64,000 nucleotides of DNA from Thiosocius teredinicola (GTDB lineage: Bacteria; Pseudomonadota; Gammaproteobacteria; Chromatiales; Chromatiaceae), in contig NZ_CP019936.1 of the NCBI RefSeq assembly GCF_002009425.1, positions 1,163,001 through 1,227,000 on the forward strand, read 5' to 3'. A program made the translations under genes and the position numbers. Positions 1 to 10,976 of the stretch are shown here, in pieces. The notes beneath the pieces are model-generated. The model was given only the letters and a program-made list of their open reading frames with translations, did not search any database and was not told the origin of the DNA. Position 1 is the stretch's first letter; every line of letters starts with the position of its first letter.

Positions 1-3000
1 TGCACGACCGCATGACCGAGATCGTGCTCGAGGATATGGATCGTGCCGACGTGCTGTTTCAACACGCGGAACCGAAACCGTTCACCAGCGTCGACGTCCT
101 GGCCGGCGGCCGTGAAGCGCTGGCGAAGGCAAATACCGAACTGGGTTTGGCTTTGTCGGATGACGAAGTCGATTACCTGGTCGAGAGCTTCACGGCGCTG
201 GGGCGCAATCCGAGTGACGTCGAATTGATGATGTTCGCCCAGGCTAATTCCGAGCACTGCCGGCACAAGATATTCAACGCGAGTTGGACGATCGACAGCG
301 AAGATCAGCCACACTCGCTGTTCGGCATGATTCGCAACACGACCGAGCAATCGCCCGCGGATGTGTTGTCGGCGTATAAGGACAATGCTGCGGTGATCAA
401 GGGCAGCGAGGGTTACCGTTTCTATCCCGATCCGCACAACGGTATCTATGGCCGTCACGACGAAGACATCCATATCCTGATGAAGGTCGAGACGCACAAC
501 CACCCGACCGCCATCTCGCCCGACCCCGGTGCGGCAACCGGCTCGGGCGGCGAGATCCGCGACGAAGGCGCGACCGGCGTCGGTGCCAAACCTAAGGCCG
601 GCCTGTGCGGCTTTTCGGTCTCGAATCTTCGCATTCCCGACGCGGAGCAACCGTGGGAGCATGACTTCGGCAAGCCCGGACGTATCGTCAGCGCGCTCGA
701 GATCATGACCGAAGGCCCGATCGGCGCCGCGGCGTTCAACAACGAGTTCGGGCGTCCCAATCTGCTCGGCTATTTCCGTACCTTCGAAGAGCAGGTGCCG
801 GCGGCCGAAGGTGACGAACTGCGTGGCTACCATAAACCCATCATGCTGGCCGGTGGCCTGGGCAACATCCGCGCGGCACATGTCGAGAAGAAGCCCTTCC
901 CGGCCGGTACGCCGCTGATCGTCCTGGGCGGCCCGGCGATGCTGATCGGACTAGGCGGCGGCGCCGCCTCGTCCATGGCGTCGGGCACCTCGGCCGAGGA
1001 TCTGGACTTTGCCTCCGTGCAACGCGCCAATCCTGAGATGGAACGGCGATGCCAAGAGGTGATCGACCGTTGCTGGCAACGTGGCGCGGACAACCCCATC
1101 CTGTTCATCCACGATGTCGGCGCCGGTGGTCTGTCGAATGCCTTGCCGGAACTGGTGCACGACGGAGAGCGCGGCGGAAACTTCGAATTGCGCGAGGTGC
1201 CGAATGACGACCCCGGCATGTCGCCGATGGAAATCTGGTGCAATGAGTCGCAGGAACGCTATGTGCTCGCGGTGGCTGCAGACCAGCTCGACACCTTCAA
1301 GGCGATCTGTGAGCGTGAGCGCTGTCCCTTTGCGGTCGTCGGCGAGGCGACCGACGAGCAGCACCTGACACTGGGTGACCGACACTTCGACGCCAATCCG
1401 ATCGACATGCCGATGAGTCTGCTGTTCGGCAAACCGCCGCGCATGCATCGCGACGTACAACGTCTGCAACCTGCTCTCAAAGAACTTGCGCTCGACGGCG
1501 TTACCGCAGCCGCTGCCGGTGAACGTGTATTGCGCCTGCCGACGGTTGCCAACAAAACATTTCTGATCACCATCGGCGATCGCAGCATCACCGGCATGGT
1601 GGCGCGCGACCAGATGGTTGGTCCCTGGCAGGTACCGGTCGCCGATGTCGCCGTGACCGTGGCCGATTTCGACGGCTACCGTGGCGAGGCGATGAGCATG
1701 GGTGAGCGCACGCCGCTTGCACTGCTGGATGCCGCCGCATCCGGGCGAATGGCGATCGGTGAGGCGTTGGCCAACCTGGCGGCCGCTTCGATCGACAGGC
1801 TCGGCGATGTGAAACTTTCCGCCAACTGGATGGCGGCCGCAGGTCACCCTGGTGAAGATGCTCGCCTGTACGAGACGGTCAGCGCGGTCGGTCTGGAGCT
1901 CTGTCCGGCGCTCGGTATCGCGATACCGGTGGGCAAAGACTCAATGTCGATGAAGACGGTCTGGCAGCAGGGCGACGAGCGTCGCGAAATGACGGCACCG
2001 TTGTCGTTGATCATCTCGGCGTTCGCCCCGGTCAACGATGTGCGTCGCACGTTAACGCCACAGTTGCGCACGGATCGTGGCGATACCGACCTGGTGCTGA
2101 TCGACCTCGGCCAGGGACGCAATCGCCTCGGTGGCTCGGCGCTGGCCCAGGTGTACCGACAGATCGGCAACCAGGCGCCGGACGTGGACGATGCGGCGTT
2201 GCTGAAGGCCATGTTCGACGCGGTGCAGGACCTCAACCGCGAAGGCCTGCTGCTTGCCTATCACGACCGTTCCGACGGCGGGCTGTTCACCACCTTGTGC
2301 GAGATGGCGTTCGCCGGACGCTGCGGGCTCGAGATCGATCTGGCCGGGCTCGCGCAAGATGATCTTGCCGTACTGTTCAACGAAGAGTTGGGCGCTGTGC
2401 TGCAGGTGCGGCACACCGACAGCGACGATGTCATGAACATGTTGGAGCAGGCCGGTCTGGGTACCTGCTGTCAGCTCATCGGAACCGTTGTCGAATCCGA
2501 TGTGATTCACATCCGTCACGGCGAGCGGCATATCTTCGAAGACCGGCGCTCGAATCTGCAGCAGATCTGGTCGGAAACAACCCGGCATATGCAGGCGCTG
2601 CGTGACGATCCGGATTGCGCCGCCGAAGAGTTCGCGCGGATCACCGAAGCAGACCCGGGTCTTTCGGTAAAACTCACGTTCGACGTGAACGACGATATCG
2701 CGGCACCGTTCGTCGAAACGCGCCGGCCCCGAGTGGCGATCCTGCGCGAACAGGGCGTCAACGGCCAGGTCGAGATGGCTGCGTCGTTCAGCAAGGCCGG
2801 ATTCGAGTGCGTCGATGTACATATGTCCGACATCTTGAGCGGTCGGGTCACGTTGGATGACTTCCAGGGTCTGGCGGCGTGCGGTGGCTTCAGCTACGGC
2901 GACGTGCTGGGGGCCGGCGAGGGCTGGGCCAAGTCGATCCTGTTCAACTCCCGTGCTCGTGACCAGTTCAGTGCCTTCTTCGACCGCCAAGACACCTTCA

Positions 3001-3491
3001 GCCTCGGCGTGTGCAACGGCTGCCAGATGTTGTCGAACCTCAAGAGCCTGATACCGGGGGCGGACCATTGGCCGCATTTCGTGCGCAACCGCTCGGAGCA
3101 GTTCGAGGCCCGGTTCGTCATGGTCGAGGTGGCCAAGACACCGTCGGTCCTACTCGACGGCATGGCCGGTTCGCGCATCCCGATTGCGGTCGCACACGGC
3201 GAAGGGCGCGCAGAGTTCGGCAACGATGTGCATCGTTCCAGTGCGCAGCCGTTCGTCGCCATGCGCTATATCGAAAACAGTGGCGATATCGCCCACCGCT
3301 ATCCCGCCAATCCGAACGGTTCGCCGGACGGCATCAGCGGGCTGTGCAGTGCCGATGGCCGTGTGACCATCATGATGCCGCATCCCGAGCGCGTCGTGCG
3401 CGCGGTGCAGAACTCCTGGCACCCCGACACCTGGCTCGAAGATGCGCCGTGGCGTCGCCTGTTCCGCAACGCGCGTCGCTGGTTGGGCTGA
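1..3491 (+). CDS. purL: Phosphoribosylformylglycinamidine synthase, 5'-truncated by the window
   Basis: Fourth step of purine synthesis: FGAR plus glutamine and ATP gives FGAM in the cytoplasm. This is the large single-chain proteobacterial PurL type. The frame is open from base 3, and the residues before the first in-window Met (His-Asp-Arg) belong to the protein, so roughly the first 130 residues lie outside the window. The FGAM synthase ATPase core is visible ([48 protein letters not shown]). The C-terminal class I glutaminase has the nucleophile in [10 protein letters not shown] and the catalytic His/Glu in PHPER. The stop codon abuts the slyX start. Identification is secure. Confidence 0.98.
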   Translation, partial: HDRMTEIVLEDMDRADVLFQHAEPKPFTSVDVLAGGREALAKANTELGLALSDDEVDYLVESFTALGRNPSDVELMMFAQANSEHCRHKIFNASWTIDSEDQPHSLFGMIRNTTEQSPADVLSAYKDNAAVIKGSEGYRFYPDPHNGIYGRHDEDIHILMKVETHNHPTAISPDPGAATGSGGEIRDEGATGVGAKPKAGLCGFSVSNLRIPDAEQPWEHDFGKPGRIVSALEIMTEGPIGAAAFNNEFGRPNLLGYFRTFEEQVPAAEGDELRGYHKPIMLAGGLGNIRAAHVEKKPFPAGTPLIVLGGPAMLIGLGGGAASSMASGTSAEDLDFASVQRANPEMERRCQEVIDRCWQRGADNPILFIHDVGAGGLSNALPELVHDGERGGNFELREVPNDDPGMSPMEIWCNESQERYVLAVAADQLDTFKAICERERCPFAVVGEATDEQHLTLGDRHFDANPIDMPMSLLFGKPPRMHRDVQRLQPALKELALDGVTAAAAGERVLRLPTVANKTFLITIGDRSITGMVARDQMVGPWQVPVADVAVTVADFDGYRGEAMSMGERTPLALLDAAASGRMAIGEALANLAAASIDRLGDVKLSANWMAAAGHPGEDARLYETVSAVGLELCPALGIAIPVGKDSMSMKTVWQQGDERREMTAPLSLIISAFAPVNDVRRTLTPQLRTDRGDTDLVLIDLGQGRNRLGGSALAQVYRQIGNQAPDVDDAALLKAMFDAVQDLNREGLLLAYHDRSDGGLFTTLCEMAFAGRCGLEIDLAGLAQDDLAVLFNEELGAVLQVRHTDSDDVMNMLEQAGLGTCCQLIGTVVESDVIHIRHGERHIFEDRRSNLQQIWSETTRHMQALRDDPDCAAEEFARITEADPGLSVKLTFDVNDDIAAPFVETRRPRVAILREQGVNGQVEMAASFSKAGFECVDVHMSDILSGRVTLDDFQGLAACGGFSYGDVLGAGEGWAKSILFNSRARDQFSAFFDRQDTFSLGVCNGCQMLSNLKSLIPGADHWPHFVRNRSEQFEARFVMVEVAKTPSVLLDGMAGSRIPIAVAHGEGRAEFGNDVHRSSAQPFVAMRYIENSGDIAHRYPANPNGSPDGISGLCSADGRVTIMMPHPERVVRAVQNSWHPDTWLEDAPWRRLFRNARRWLG

Positions 3492-3492
3492 T

Positions 3493-3699
3493 ATGCAAGA
3501 CGCCATCGAAGATCTGCAGGTGAAGTTCGCCCACCAGGAACTCGAGTTGGAATCGCTCAGCAAGACGGTGATCGAGCAGCAACAACTGATCGACCGCCTG
3601 CGCGACGAACTCGAGCACGTGAAAAATGTACTGGCGGAACTCAAACCGTCGCCGTTGGGCGAAGCGGGCGCGCCGGAACCACCGCCGCCGCACTACTGA
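3493..3699 (+). CDS. slyX: SlyX family protein
   Basis: A 68-residue protein that is almost entirely coiled coil, with the SlyX pattern IEDLQVKFAHQELELESL followed by a leucine-rich helix and a proline-rich tail ending PPPHY, the usual SlyX ending. The molecular role of SlyX is not known; it was named from a linkage with the SlyD locus in E. coli. The ATG at 3493 lies one base beyond the purL stop, so it is probably translated from the purL transcript. Confidence 0.9.
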   Translation: MQDAIEDLQVKFAHQELELESLSKTVIEQQQLIDRLRDELEHVKNVLAELKPSPLGEAGAPEPPPPHY

Positions 3700-3756
3700 T
3701 GGTTGGGCTGTTCACGTGATTGCTATTGACCTCGCCAAACGCGTGAGCTCCGCGAC

Positions 3757-5304
3757 ATGACATCGCCGCAGCAACGCATCGCGCTGTACGCCGTCGTTGT
3801 CTTCCTGAGCTCGGCACTGCTGCTCGTGCTCGAGATCGTCGCGGCGCGTCTGATTGCACCCTATGTCGGCGTGTCGTTGTACACCTGGTCGGCCGTCATC
3901 GGCATCGTGTTGGCCGGCCTGTCGGTCGGTAACGCGCTCGGCGGTGCCTGGGCCGACCGCCGGGCGACCGCGGGCGCGGCCGGTGGCGTCCTGCTGCTGT
4001 CCGGGCTGGCCTCGCTGGCGGTCCCGTGGATCTTGTGGCTCATTGCCAGTCGGCTTGAACACATCGAACTGTCGATCCTGAGCACCAGCCTGGTGCTCGT
4101 GATGGCGCTGTTTCTGCTTCCGGCGATCCTGATCGGCATCGTTACACCGCTGCTGACGACGCTGGCGTTGGCACAGAGTGAGCGTACCGGCCATATTGTC
4201 GGCATGATGCACGCGCTGAGTGCAACCGGCAGCATCATCGGCACCTTCGCTGCTGCCTGGTGGCTGATTCCGGCACTCGGATCGCGCAATGTGGTGCTGG
4301 CCAGCGGTGTATCTCTGTTTCTCTGCGGTCTGGTGTTGATGACGCCGTTGACCGGACCGAAGCGGTTGACGGCAACGGCGGTTGCCTTTGCAGCGGCGAT
4401 AGGCCTGGGGATCTCCACCTGGTTCAACCCGGCGTTGGCGTCTCCCTGCGATCACGAAAGCAGCTATTTCTGTATTCGCACGATCGACGAAGGCGAGCAC
4501 CCGACCTTGGGCAAGGCACGCAGCCTGGTGCTGGATCATCTATTGCACGGCACCAACGTCGAGAACGATGGCACCTATCTCTCTGCGCCCTACGTGCAGT
4601 TGATGCAGGAACTGATGTGTCGCCACCATCATGACAAGGCATCGCTCAAGGCGTTCTTTGTCGGCGGCGGCGCCTACACGCAACCGCGCGCCATGTGGCT
4701 CGCGAGTATGCCGGTCGACATTACGGTTGCCGAACTCGATCCGGTGGTCACGCAGATCGCCCGCGACGAATTGTTTCTCGACGACGGCGACATGCGCGTT
4801 ATCCACGGCGATGCGCGCGCCGTGCTGCGTCGCTTACCCGCGGGCGAACGTTTCGACATCATCGTCGGCGATGCCTTCCACGATGTTTCTGTGCCGTACC
4901 ACCTAGTGACACGAGAGTTTGCCGAGCTCCTTCACGCGCGCCTCACAGACGACGGCATCTACGTGTTGAACCTGGTCGACACCTATCCGGACGGGCGACT
5001 GGCCATGGCGATGATGCGCACGCTGGGCGATGTGTTTGCCCACGTCGATGTCTGGCTGCACGAGGTTCCGTACGAAAAGTCACGCGTCACTTACGTGCTC
5101 AGTGCGTCGAAGAAACCTACCGAGATCGTCGGCGTGCCCGATGAGTTGAATGCGGTGACTCAGCCGCGTCGCCGTTGGTTGCGTGTCACCCAGCGCCTGT
5201 CGACCGATATCGAAGCGCTCGGCACGGTCCCGATCCTCACCGACGACAATGCACCGGTCGAACAGTTGATCTCGTCACTGTTCACTACAGGGATCGGCCA
5301 GTAA
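3757..5304 (+). CDS. Membrane-anchored spermidine synthase-like fusion protein
   Basis: A 515-residue protein. Residues 1-220 are hydrophobic with about seven membrane segments (for example YAVVVFLSSALLLVLEIVAA and IVGMMHALSATGSIIGTFAA). Residues 240-510 are a Rossmann methyltransferase fold of the spermidine synthase family: FFVGGGAYTQPR (glycine-rich loop), VAELDPVV (acidic residue after strand 2) and IIVGDAFHDVSVPYHL (DAF with the gatekeeper loop). This is the widespread fused-MFS/spermidine synthase architecture. The true substrate of such fusions is usually unknown, so aminopropyltransferase activity is an inference. Convergent with the next gene, 13 bases apart. Confidence 0.85.
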   Translation: MTSPQQRIALYAVVVFLSSALLLVLEIVAARLIAPYVGVSLYTWSAVIGIVLAGLSVGNALGGAWADRRATAGAAGGVLLLSGLASLAVPWILWLIASRLEHIELSILSTSLVLVMALFLLPAILIGIVTPLLTTLALAQSERTGHIVGMMHALSATGSIIGTFAAAWWLIPALGSRNVVLASGVSLFLCGLVLMTPLTGPKRLTATAVAFAAAIGLGISTWFNPALASPCDHESSYFCIRTIDEGEHPTLGKARSLVLDHLLHGTNVENDGTYLSAPYVQLMQELMCRHHHDKASLKAFFVGGGAYTQPRAMWLASMPVDITVAELDPVVTQIARDELFLDDGDMRVIHGDARAVLRRLPAGERFDIIVGDAFHDVSVPYHLVTREFAELLHARLTDDGIYVLNLVDTYPDGRLAMAMMRTLGDVFAHVDVWLHEVPYEKSRVTYVLSASKKPTEIVGVPDELNAVTQPRRRWLRVTQRLSTDIEALGTVPILTDDNAPVEQLISSLFTTGIGQ

Positions 5305-5317
5305 GCGGCGTAGCACG

Positions 5318-6283
5318 CTATGCGTCGGGTATCTCGATGTAGTCGGGTGACAGGCTGCCGCCGGACGCGGCGCTGTCGAGGGTGGCGCCGGTCGTGCGGC
5401 GTAGTCGTGCCTCGACCAGCGCGGCGGTGATCTGCGTCTCATCGAGGACGCAGGGATAGAGCGGCAATTGCTCGGCCAGGCGCAAGGCATGTCGACAGGC
5501 CGCGGTTTCGAACTCTCTGCGCTGTGCATTGCTGAGTGTCGGTAACTGCAGCAGTGCCGGTGCCTGCCAAGCCAGCACCTGCTCGAACAAATGCGCCAGT
5601 CCGTCATCGAGTGCGTTGGCGTCGAGGTAGAACTCGGCGAAGGTGTCGGCCGCGAGCGGCGTTTCTCCTTTCGCCGCTGCTCCGCCAGCGTGGACGACCG
5701 GGGTGCCGCTGCCATCGGCATGGCGCTCGAACCACATTGCCTGCGGTTGTTGGCCGGCCAATCGGTTGACCGCGTCATGCAGCGTGCGCGATTCGGCCAT
5801 TTCGGCCATGCACAGTTGTCCCGGCGTCCAACGCAACACCACCGGCGGCTCGAACTCGGAGCTGCAGCTTGACGCAATCAGCGCAAGCGGCAAACGCGAC
5901 TCACCGTGCAGCAGCCAGTATTCGAACCGGTCGGTCAATGGGAAGGGCAGTTGGTCAGCATGGGCTTGCACGGCTGTCAGCAGCCGTTCGCCTTCGTGTC
6001 TGACCTTGGCATCGAAGGTGGGTAGCCGGATCGGTGATCGCGCGAAACCCGCCGCTGCCGACCAAGTACCATATTTGACGTCGGGGATCGTGAGTTTCTC
6101 ACCCTCGAAATCCGCCAGATCGTCGTAAAGGCATTCGCCACGCACGTATAGCGTCCATTCCCGGCCGTCGGTGGTCACGGCATCTGCCCATTCGGTCACG
6201 ACCGAGTGCATGACGCCGCGAAACGGGCTGAGCATGCGTTGTCCAAAACAACGCGCGGCAGGGATGTCGGTAGCGCTCGACAT
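5318..6283 (-). CDS. Conserved-looking protein of unknown function
   Basis: A 321-residue soluble protein that I do not recognise. It has no signal peptide or membrane segment. It contains phrases such as REWTLYVRGECLYDDL and VKYGTWSAAAGFARSPIR, and is acidic with regular codon use matching the neighbours, so it is a real gene. The ATG at 6283 is chosen; an alternative Met lies 16 residues in. It is transcribed away from the small membrane protein that starts 60 bases upstream. Confidence 0.75.
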   Translation of the reverse strand: MSSATDIPAARCFGQRMLSPFRGVMHSVVTEWADAVTTDGREWTLYVRGECLYDDLADFEGEKLTIPDVKYGTWSAAAGFARSPIRLPTFDAKVRHEGERLLTAVQAHADQLPFPLTDRFEYWLLHGESRLPLALIASSCSSEFEPPVVLRWTPGQLCMAEMAESRTLHDAVNRLAGQQPQAMWFERHADGSGTPVVHAGGAAAKGETPLAADTFAEFYLDANALDDGLAHLFEQVLAWQAPALLQLPTLSNAQRREFETAACRHALRLAEQLPLYPCVLDETQITAALVEARLRRTTGATLDSAASGGSLSPDYIEIPDA

Positions 6284-6343
6284 GCCACTTTTGTATTACG
6301 CTGGGACTTCGAACTCAAGTCGTGGTGGGGCCCAGATCAGCAC

Positions 6344-6544
6344 ATGGCGCGAAAAAGATGCTCGGTCTGCCGGAGAATTCGTCTGGTTTTGCTGTCAGTG
6401 TTACTGGGTGGCAGCGCCGGATTCGGCGTGCTCGCCTATGGTGGGTCGCAGGAATGGTCGATGATGGCCACGTTCTTCGGCGCATTGGCTCCGATTTTGT
6501 GGCAGGTGAGGCGAAACCGCGTCCGTCCCGGGGATTCATCGTGA
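6344..6544 (+). CDS. Small membrane protein, unknown function
   Basis: A 66-residue ORF. It begins MARKRCSVCRRIR, a cationic leader with two cysteines. A glycine-rich hydrophobic segment (LVLLSVLLGGSAGFGVLAY) and a second one (MMATFFGALAPILWQV) follow, and it ends in a basic tail, so two membrane passes are likely. No clear Shine-Dalgarno sequence is visible. It could belong to the msrPQ transcription unit that starts 55 bases downstream. Assignment rests only on the plausible topology. Confidence 0.5.
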   Translation: MARKRCSVCRRIRLVLLSVLLGGSAGFGVLAYGGSQEWSMMATFFGALAPILWQVRRNRVRPGDSS

Positions 6545-6599
6545 AATGAAACCGCGCGCCGGCAGGTCTCATTGCGAACAAGCGCTACAGGTGTAACAC

Positions 6600-7561
<962 letters not shown>

Positions 7562-7562
<1 letters not shown>

Positions 7563-8215
7563 TGTCTGCTGCCGTATTACCCGATCGATGGCTGAGGTTC
7601 GTGGTCAAACCATGGGTGTTTGTACTGTGCCTCGTGCCGTTTCTGATGCTTGCTTATGGCACGGTGATCGGTGATCTCGGTGCAAATCCTTTGGAGCGCG
7701 TGACCGATGTGACCGGTCAGTGGGGATTGCGATTTCTGCTGATCACCTTGGCGGTTACGCCGTTGCGGCAACTGACGGGTATGTCGCAACTCCTACGCTT
7801 TCGGCGCATGTTGGGGCTATTCGCCTTCTTCTATATCTCACTGCATTTTCTGACCTGGGTCTGGCTCGATCAGCAGTTGAGCTGGGGCAATATCGTTGCG
7901 GATATCGCCAAGCGGCCGTACGTCACGGTCGGTTTTGCGGCGTGGCTGTTGCTCGTGCCGCTCGCGGTGACCTCGACCAAGGGCATGATGCGTTGGCTCG
8001 GCAGGCGTTGGAAGTCGCTGCACAAGCTGATCTATCTGATCGCACCGTTAGGCGTGTTGCACTTCGTTTGGCTGGTCAAGGCCGATGTGCTTGAGCCGGT
8101 GATCTATGGTGGGATTCTGGTGGTACTGCTGGTGCTGCGCCTTAAGCCGCTGGGTGGGTCGCGACAGCATCGTGTGGGCACTGCCTTCAAGGGAAGTTCT
8201 GCAAACCAACTCTGA
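7562..8215 (+). CDS. msrQ: Haem-binding membrane subunit of the MsrPQ system
   Basis: A 217-residue ferric-reductase-like membrane protein that passes quinol electrons to MsrP. About six hydrophobic segments are seen, with haem-ligand histidines in FYISLHFLTWVW, RWKSLHKLIYL and LGVLHFVWLV. The start ATG overlaps the msrP stop by one base, so translation is probably coupled. No convincing terminator follows. Confidence 0.95.
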
Positions 8216-8582
8216 AAAGCGCGGTAGCCTAGTCGTCGGCCGGAATCGACGAGTCAGCTTTCTCGATCACGAAAGGTCTCGCTTTAGCGATCGTCGCTAT
8301 GGCGATAGGGGAGTATCCGATGAGGTCTTTGATATGTATCGCGCGATTAGTGCGAGCAGTCCCGCTAACTCTGTGCAGGATGGCGATAGTTCGACCAGCG
8401 GTAATGCTGTGGTGCGCTCACCACACCGGCGCGTACCGGGTTGATTCCCATTCAATGACCGTATGCGGGAAGATTGGACTCAGAATCGACAACGTTTGAC
8501 TCAAAGCGCCGTCACCGTTTCAAGTACTCTGGTCCCTTGATGTTGTTCTGATCTTGATCCTGGCGATGTATCGTCGCCGTGG
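8216..8582. other. Intergenic stretch with a decayed transposase fragment
   Basis: There is no intact gene here. The only recognisable content is the reverse-strand RAYT remnant annotated separately at 8368-8460. The rest (8216-8367 and 8461-8582) carries only short shadow reading frames. Confidence 0.6.
8368..8460 (-). pseudogene. Remnant of a REP-associated tyrosine transposase (RAYT)
   Basis: Reading the reverse strand from 8445 to 8368 gives INPVRAGVVSAPQHYRWSNY, then RHPAQS and a stop. This is the highly conserved C-terminal signature of RAYT/IS200-like Y1 transposases (IELNPVRAGMV..P..YRWSSYR). Just upstream, the expected (I)EW appears in another frame, so the piece is frameshifted as well as truncated. 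The catalytic HUH and Tyr regions are absent. It is a fossil, not a functional transposase. Confidence 0.75.
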
Positions 8583-9266
8583 CTACGCTTGGTGACGTTT
8601 TCTACAGACGAAGAACACCGCTTCGCTTACGGCGGGCATCACGCTGTACCTCTGTTCCTCAACCAAGCCTGCACCGTCGATAAGCTGATTTACTTCATCA
8701 CTTGATAGCGGGAATGCCGCCGGCGCCTGATTACGAAGCATTTTCTTCAACGCTCGACGCGCACGATGATAGCCGGTCACTACCGATTGATTGAATATAA
8801 CCGGACCATCGGTCAGCTTGGCCACGGCCGAGAGAAAATCGATCTGCTCCGACAATGGGAAGTGCATCAGAACGCGAGCGCAGACTACTGCGTCGACGTG
8901 CAAAGCATCGCCATGCAGGTCATGGACGTCGGAATGGATGGTCGTGTATCGATCGCCGAATGGGGCAAGCTTGCGTTCGGCAACATGCAGCATCTGGGGC
9001 GAAATGTCCGCGCCCACAACTCGATGTCCCATCTGCAACATCTTCTCGGCCAGCCGCCCTGTACCCGTCGGTGCATCAAGAATCAGGGAGTCGTTTGGGA
9101 GCGCCGACAGCGCTTTTCCGAGGGCGTTCTTTTCGAGTCGGTCGAAAACACGGCCGGCCACGCTGGAGAACCGGGCCTTGTCATAAGCCTCAGCCACGGC
9201 GATATCTTTGTAATGCTCTGAGGGGTCCCAGTTCTTCCGGTATTTACCCCCGCTAGCCTGTTCCAT
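8583..9266 (-). CDS. Class I SAM-dependent methyltransferase
   Basis: A 227-residue soluble enzyme. SAM-binding motif I is ILDAPTGTGRLAEKML, motif II follows in HRVVGADISPQML, and the post-I region continues through DAVVCARVLMHFPL. The N-terminus (NWDPSEHYKDIAVAEAYD) is typical of small-molecule methyltransferases. The substrate cannot be read from sequence. It lies 99 bases downstream of the phosphotransferase gene on the same strand, and the two may share the promoter at 10482-10510. The phosphorylating partner suggests a jointly modified small molecule or glycan, but that is inference. Confidence 0.85.
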   Translation of the reverse strand: MEQASGGKYRKNWDPSEHYKDIAVAEAYDKARFSSVAGRVFDRLEKNALGKALSALPNDSLILDAPTGTGRLAEKMLQMGHRVVGADISPQMLHVAERKLAPFGDRYTTIHSDVHDLHGDALHVDAVVCARVLMHFPLSEQIDFLSAVAKLTDGPVIFNQSVVTGYHRARRALKKMLRNQAPAAFPLSSDEVNQLIDGAGLVEEQRYSVMPAVSEAVFFVCRKRHQA

Positions 9267-9365
9267 CGTGCAACTCCCTGCAAGAAAAGCCGATCTTGCG
9301 TTCGATTATTTCATAGCGACTCATACAACACTATCTGGGCCGGGTACTTCAAAAAGGCGCCGACA

Positions 9366-10394
9366 TCAGTGTGCGTCGCGGTCAATCTGGTGTGTCAGAG
9401 CGATAATCTGTTTCCTCAGCCAAGAGGCCTGAAGCCTGCCTTTCCACGAACCGCGCAGTCGCTCTTCGCTCCAGTGACGAAGGTAATGATGCAACCGCAG
9501 CCAGCGCAAAGCCTCTTCGGGAAAGTCATATGGCGGCTGGCGGTAGGCTTGAAGAAAAATCCGTACCCAATTCTCCGTTCGCCGCATGTGTCGGATGCCA
9601 AGCGGATGAATGCCGAGCAGACGTAGGTTGTTGACGAACTGCGCCACATCCATGACTTGGGGGCCGCGGGCGCCGTCACGGAAGTCGATGCCTGCTACAC
9701 GCTCCGCCCCGAACAGAAGGTTCGCTGGTTTGCAATCGCCATGAATGATCCCCGTGGGAACTGGTAGCTCCTGCAGCTGTTCAGCATCAGCGAAGAACTG
9801 GCGGATAACGGCATTCAACCGGGGGTCGTTCTCATAATGTACTCGTACGCGATCAAGGGCTCGGCGGACATTTCTTAGCTTCTTATCTACGTCGATGGGG
9901 GAAGGCGTCGCCACATTGATGCTGTGAAAAGCCCGGAGCCACTGACCAGCCATTTCGACCGAGCGGTCTTTGTCGTACTTCGGATCGTCACCGGCGAGCA
10001 GTAGTCTTCGCAGATCCGGTCCATCGACGTGCTCCATGAAAATCGTTTGTTCGGGAAGGTCGTAACCGATCGCACGTGGCACACAGAAATACGGGTCGCG
10101 AAATGACTCACCAATCTCGACGAGTGATCGGTATTGACGGTCGGCGTCGTGCGTATTGACGCGCTTGACCAGGATGTCGGATGGAAGCGTTTCGCCGCTG
10201 ACGCGGAAGAGGCTGGAATTGTTGGTGATGGCCAAGGGCTTTACAGATATGCCCGTTGGCTGACGCAGGTCGAAGTGGCGGGCGACGAGCGACAATACCT
10301 CGCTGTCGGCGCTAGATGTGCCTTTCGGTTTTGTCCACGCCGCGAGTCCGGCCGCAATTCTTCCTGCAGCTGGATCGGTAAATGGAATTCTCAC
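9366..10394 (-). CDS. Phosphotransferase of the aminoglycoside/choline kinase-like fold
   Basis: A 342-residue protein kinase-like small-molecule kinase. The catalytic loop is IIHGDCKPANLLF (HxDxxxxN), and the Mg-binding aspartate is in VAGIDFRDGARGP. Upstream, a P-loop-like and Lys region is seen (NNSSLFRVSG...ILVKRV) and TIFMEHVDGPDLRRLL forms the hinge. This fold includes APH, choline kinase and lipopolysaccharide kinases; the substrate is unknown. The codon pattern and the AT-rich upstream region differ from the housekeeping neighbours, which suggests acquisition. Confidence 0.85.
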   Translation of the reverse strand: MRIPFTDPAAGRIAAGLAAWTKPKGTSSADSEVLSLVARHFDLRQPTGISVKPLAITNNSSLFRVSGETLPSDILVKRVNTHDADRQYRSLVEIGESFRDPYFCVPRAIGYDLPEQTIFMEHVDGPDLRRLLLAGDDPKYDKDRSVEMAGQWLRAFHSINVATPSPIDVDKKLRNVRRALDRVRVHYENDPRLNAVIRQFFADAEQLQELPVPTGIIHGDCKPANLLFGAERVAGIDFRDGARGPQVMDVAQFVNNLRLLGIHPLGIRHMRRTENWVRIFLQAYRQPPYDFPEEALRWLRLHHYLRHWSEERLRGSWKGRLQASWLRKQIIALTHQIDRDAH

Positions 10395-10976
10395 CGGTAC
10401 TGCCTGGCGATTGTTGCCAGCATGATGGCTGGCACTCCGCGAGGAAGCATCTCGTGTCCTTTTGAGATTTGTGACAGATAAACTATAAATTTATTTCATT
10501 TTTTTGACAAACAGAGTTGGATTGGTCCGACGGCTGCGACCTCGTGGATGATGAATGGGGTCGCTCGTCCCGCCCGCGGTGGTAAGGGGCGATGATTTCA
10601 ATGGATTGATTGGAAAGGGACTTTCTCGTCCGTCGTCGTGCGAAGTGTCGTTGTAAACCGACTCGCAGCGCTCGCCCTCGGGTAGCGGTTGTTTGATCTT
10701 GAGGTCTGCGTGTGGTGGCCGCAGCCGAGCGGGCGCGCCGCGTCCTGCTTACGTCCGCTGGTGCCTTTTCGAAGGCGATTGTTGAGGTAATTGGACCCCT
10801 TGACCCTCAGGCTCGGCGGCATTCCGAGCGACGACTGAGAACGCCCGTTGGTGTAAGGTCGACGGCCAACTCCACGCGAATCGACGCAGTGCAATCCGCA
10901 TGAATGTTTTTCGAGCTTGGCGGCAAGCCGCCACGACCACCCGTCCCACGTCACGCCCGCTGCCTGAGTCATCAAT
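10395..10976. other. Intergenic stretch without a recognised gene
   Basis: Holds the reverse-strand promoter at 10482-10510 next to an AT-rich block. The remainder contains only short reading frames without recognisable protein character. A reverse-strand frame at 10598-11014 starts with a signal-like hydrophobic stretch but then becomes low-complexity basic sequence, and I do not call it. Confidence 0.5.
10482..10510 (-). promoter_or_regulatory. Sigma70-type promoter of the phosphotransferase-methyltransferase unit
   Basis: On the reverse strand, TTGTCA (10510-10505) and TATAGT (10487-10482) are separated by 17 bases inside an AT-rich block. The -10 lies about 90 bases before the phosphotransferase start codon. 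The match to consensus and the spacing are good. Confidence 0.65.

Noticed and set aside
951-1847. 298-residue reverse-strand frame inside purL
   Set aside because: It lies entirely within the well-supported purL gene; composition is that of the antisense strand of a GC-rich gene.
2052-3077. 341-residue reverse-strand frame inside purL
   Set aside because: Antisense shadow of purL, His/Arg/Gln-rich with no domain.
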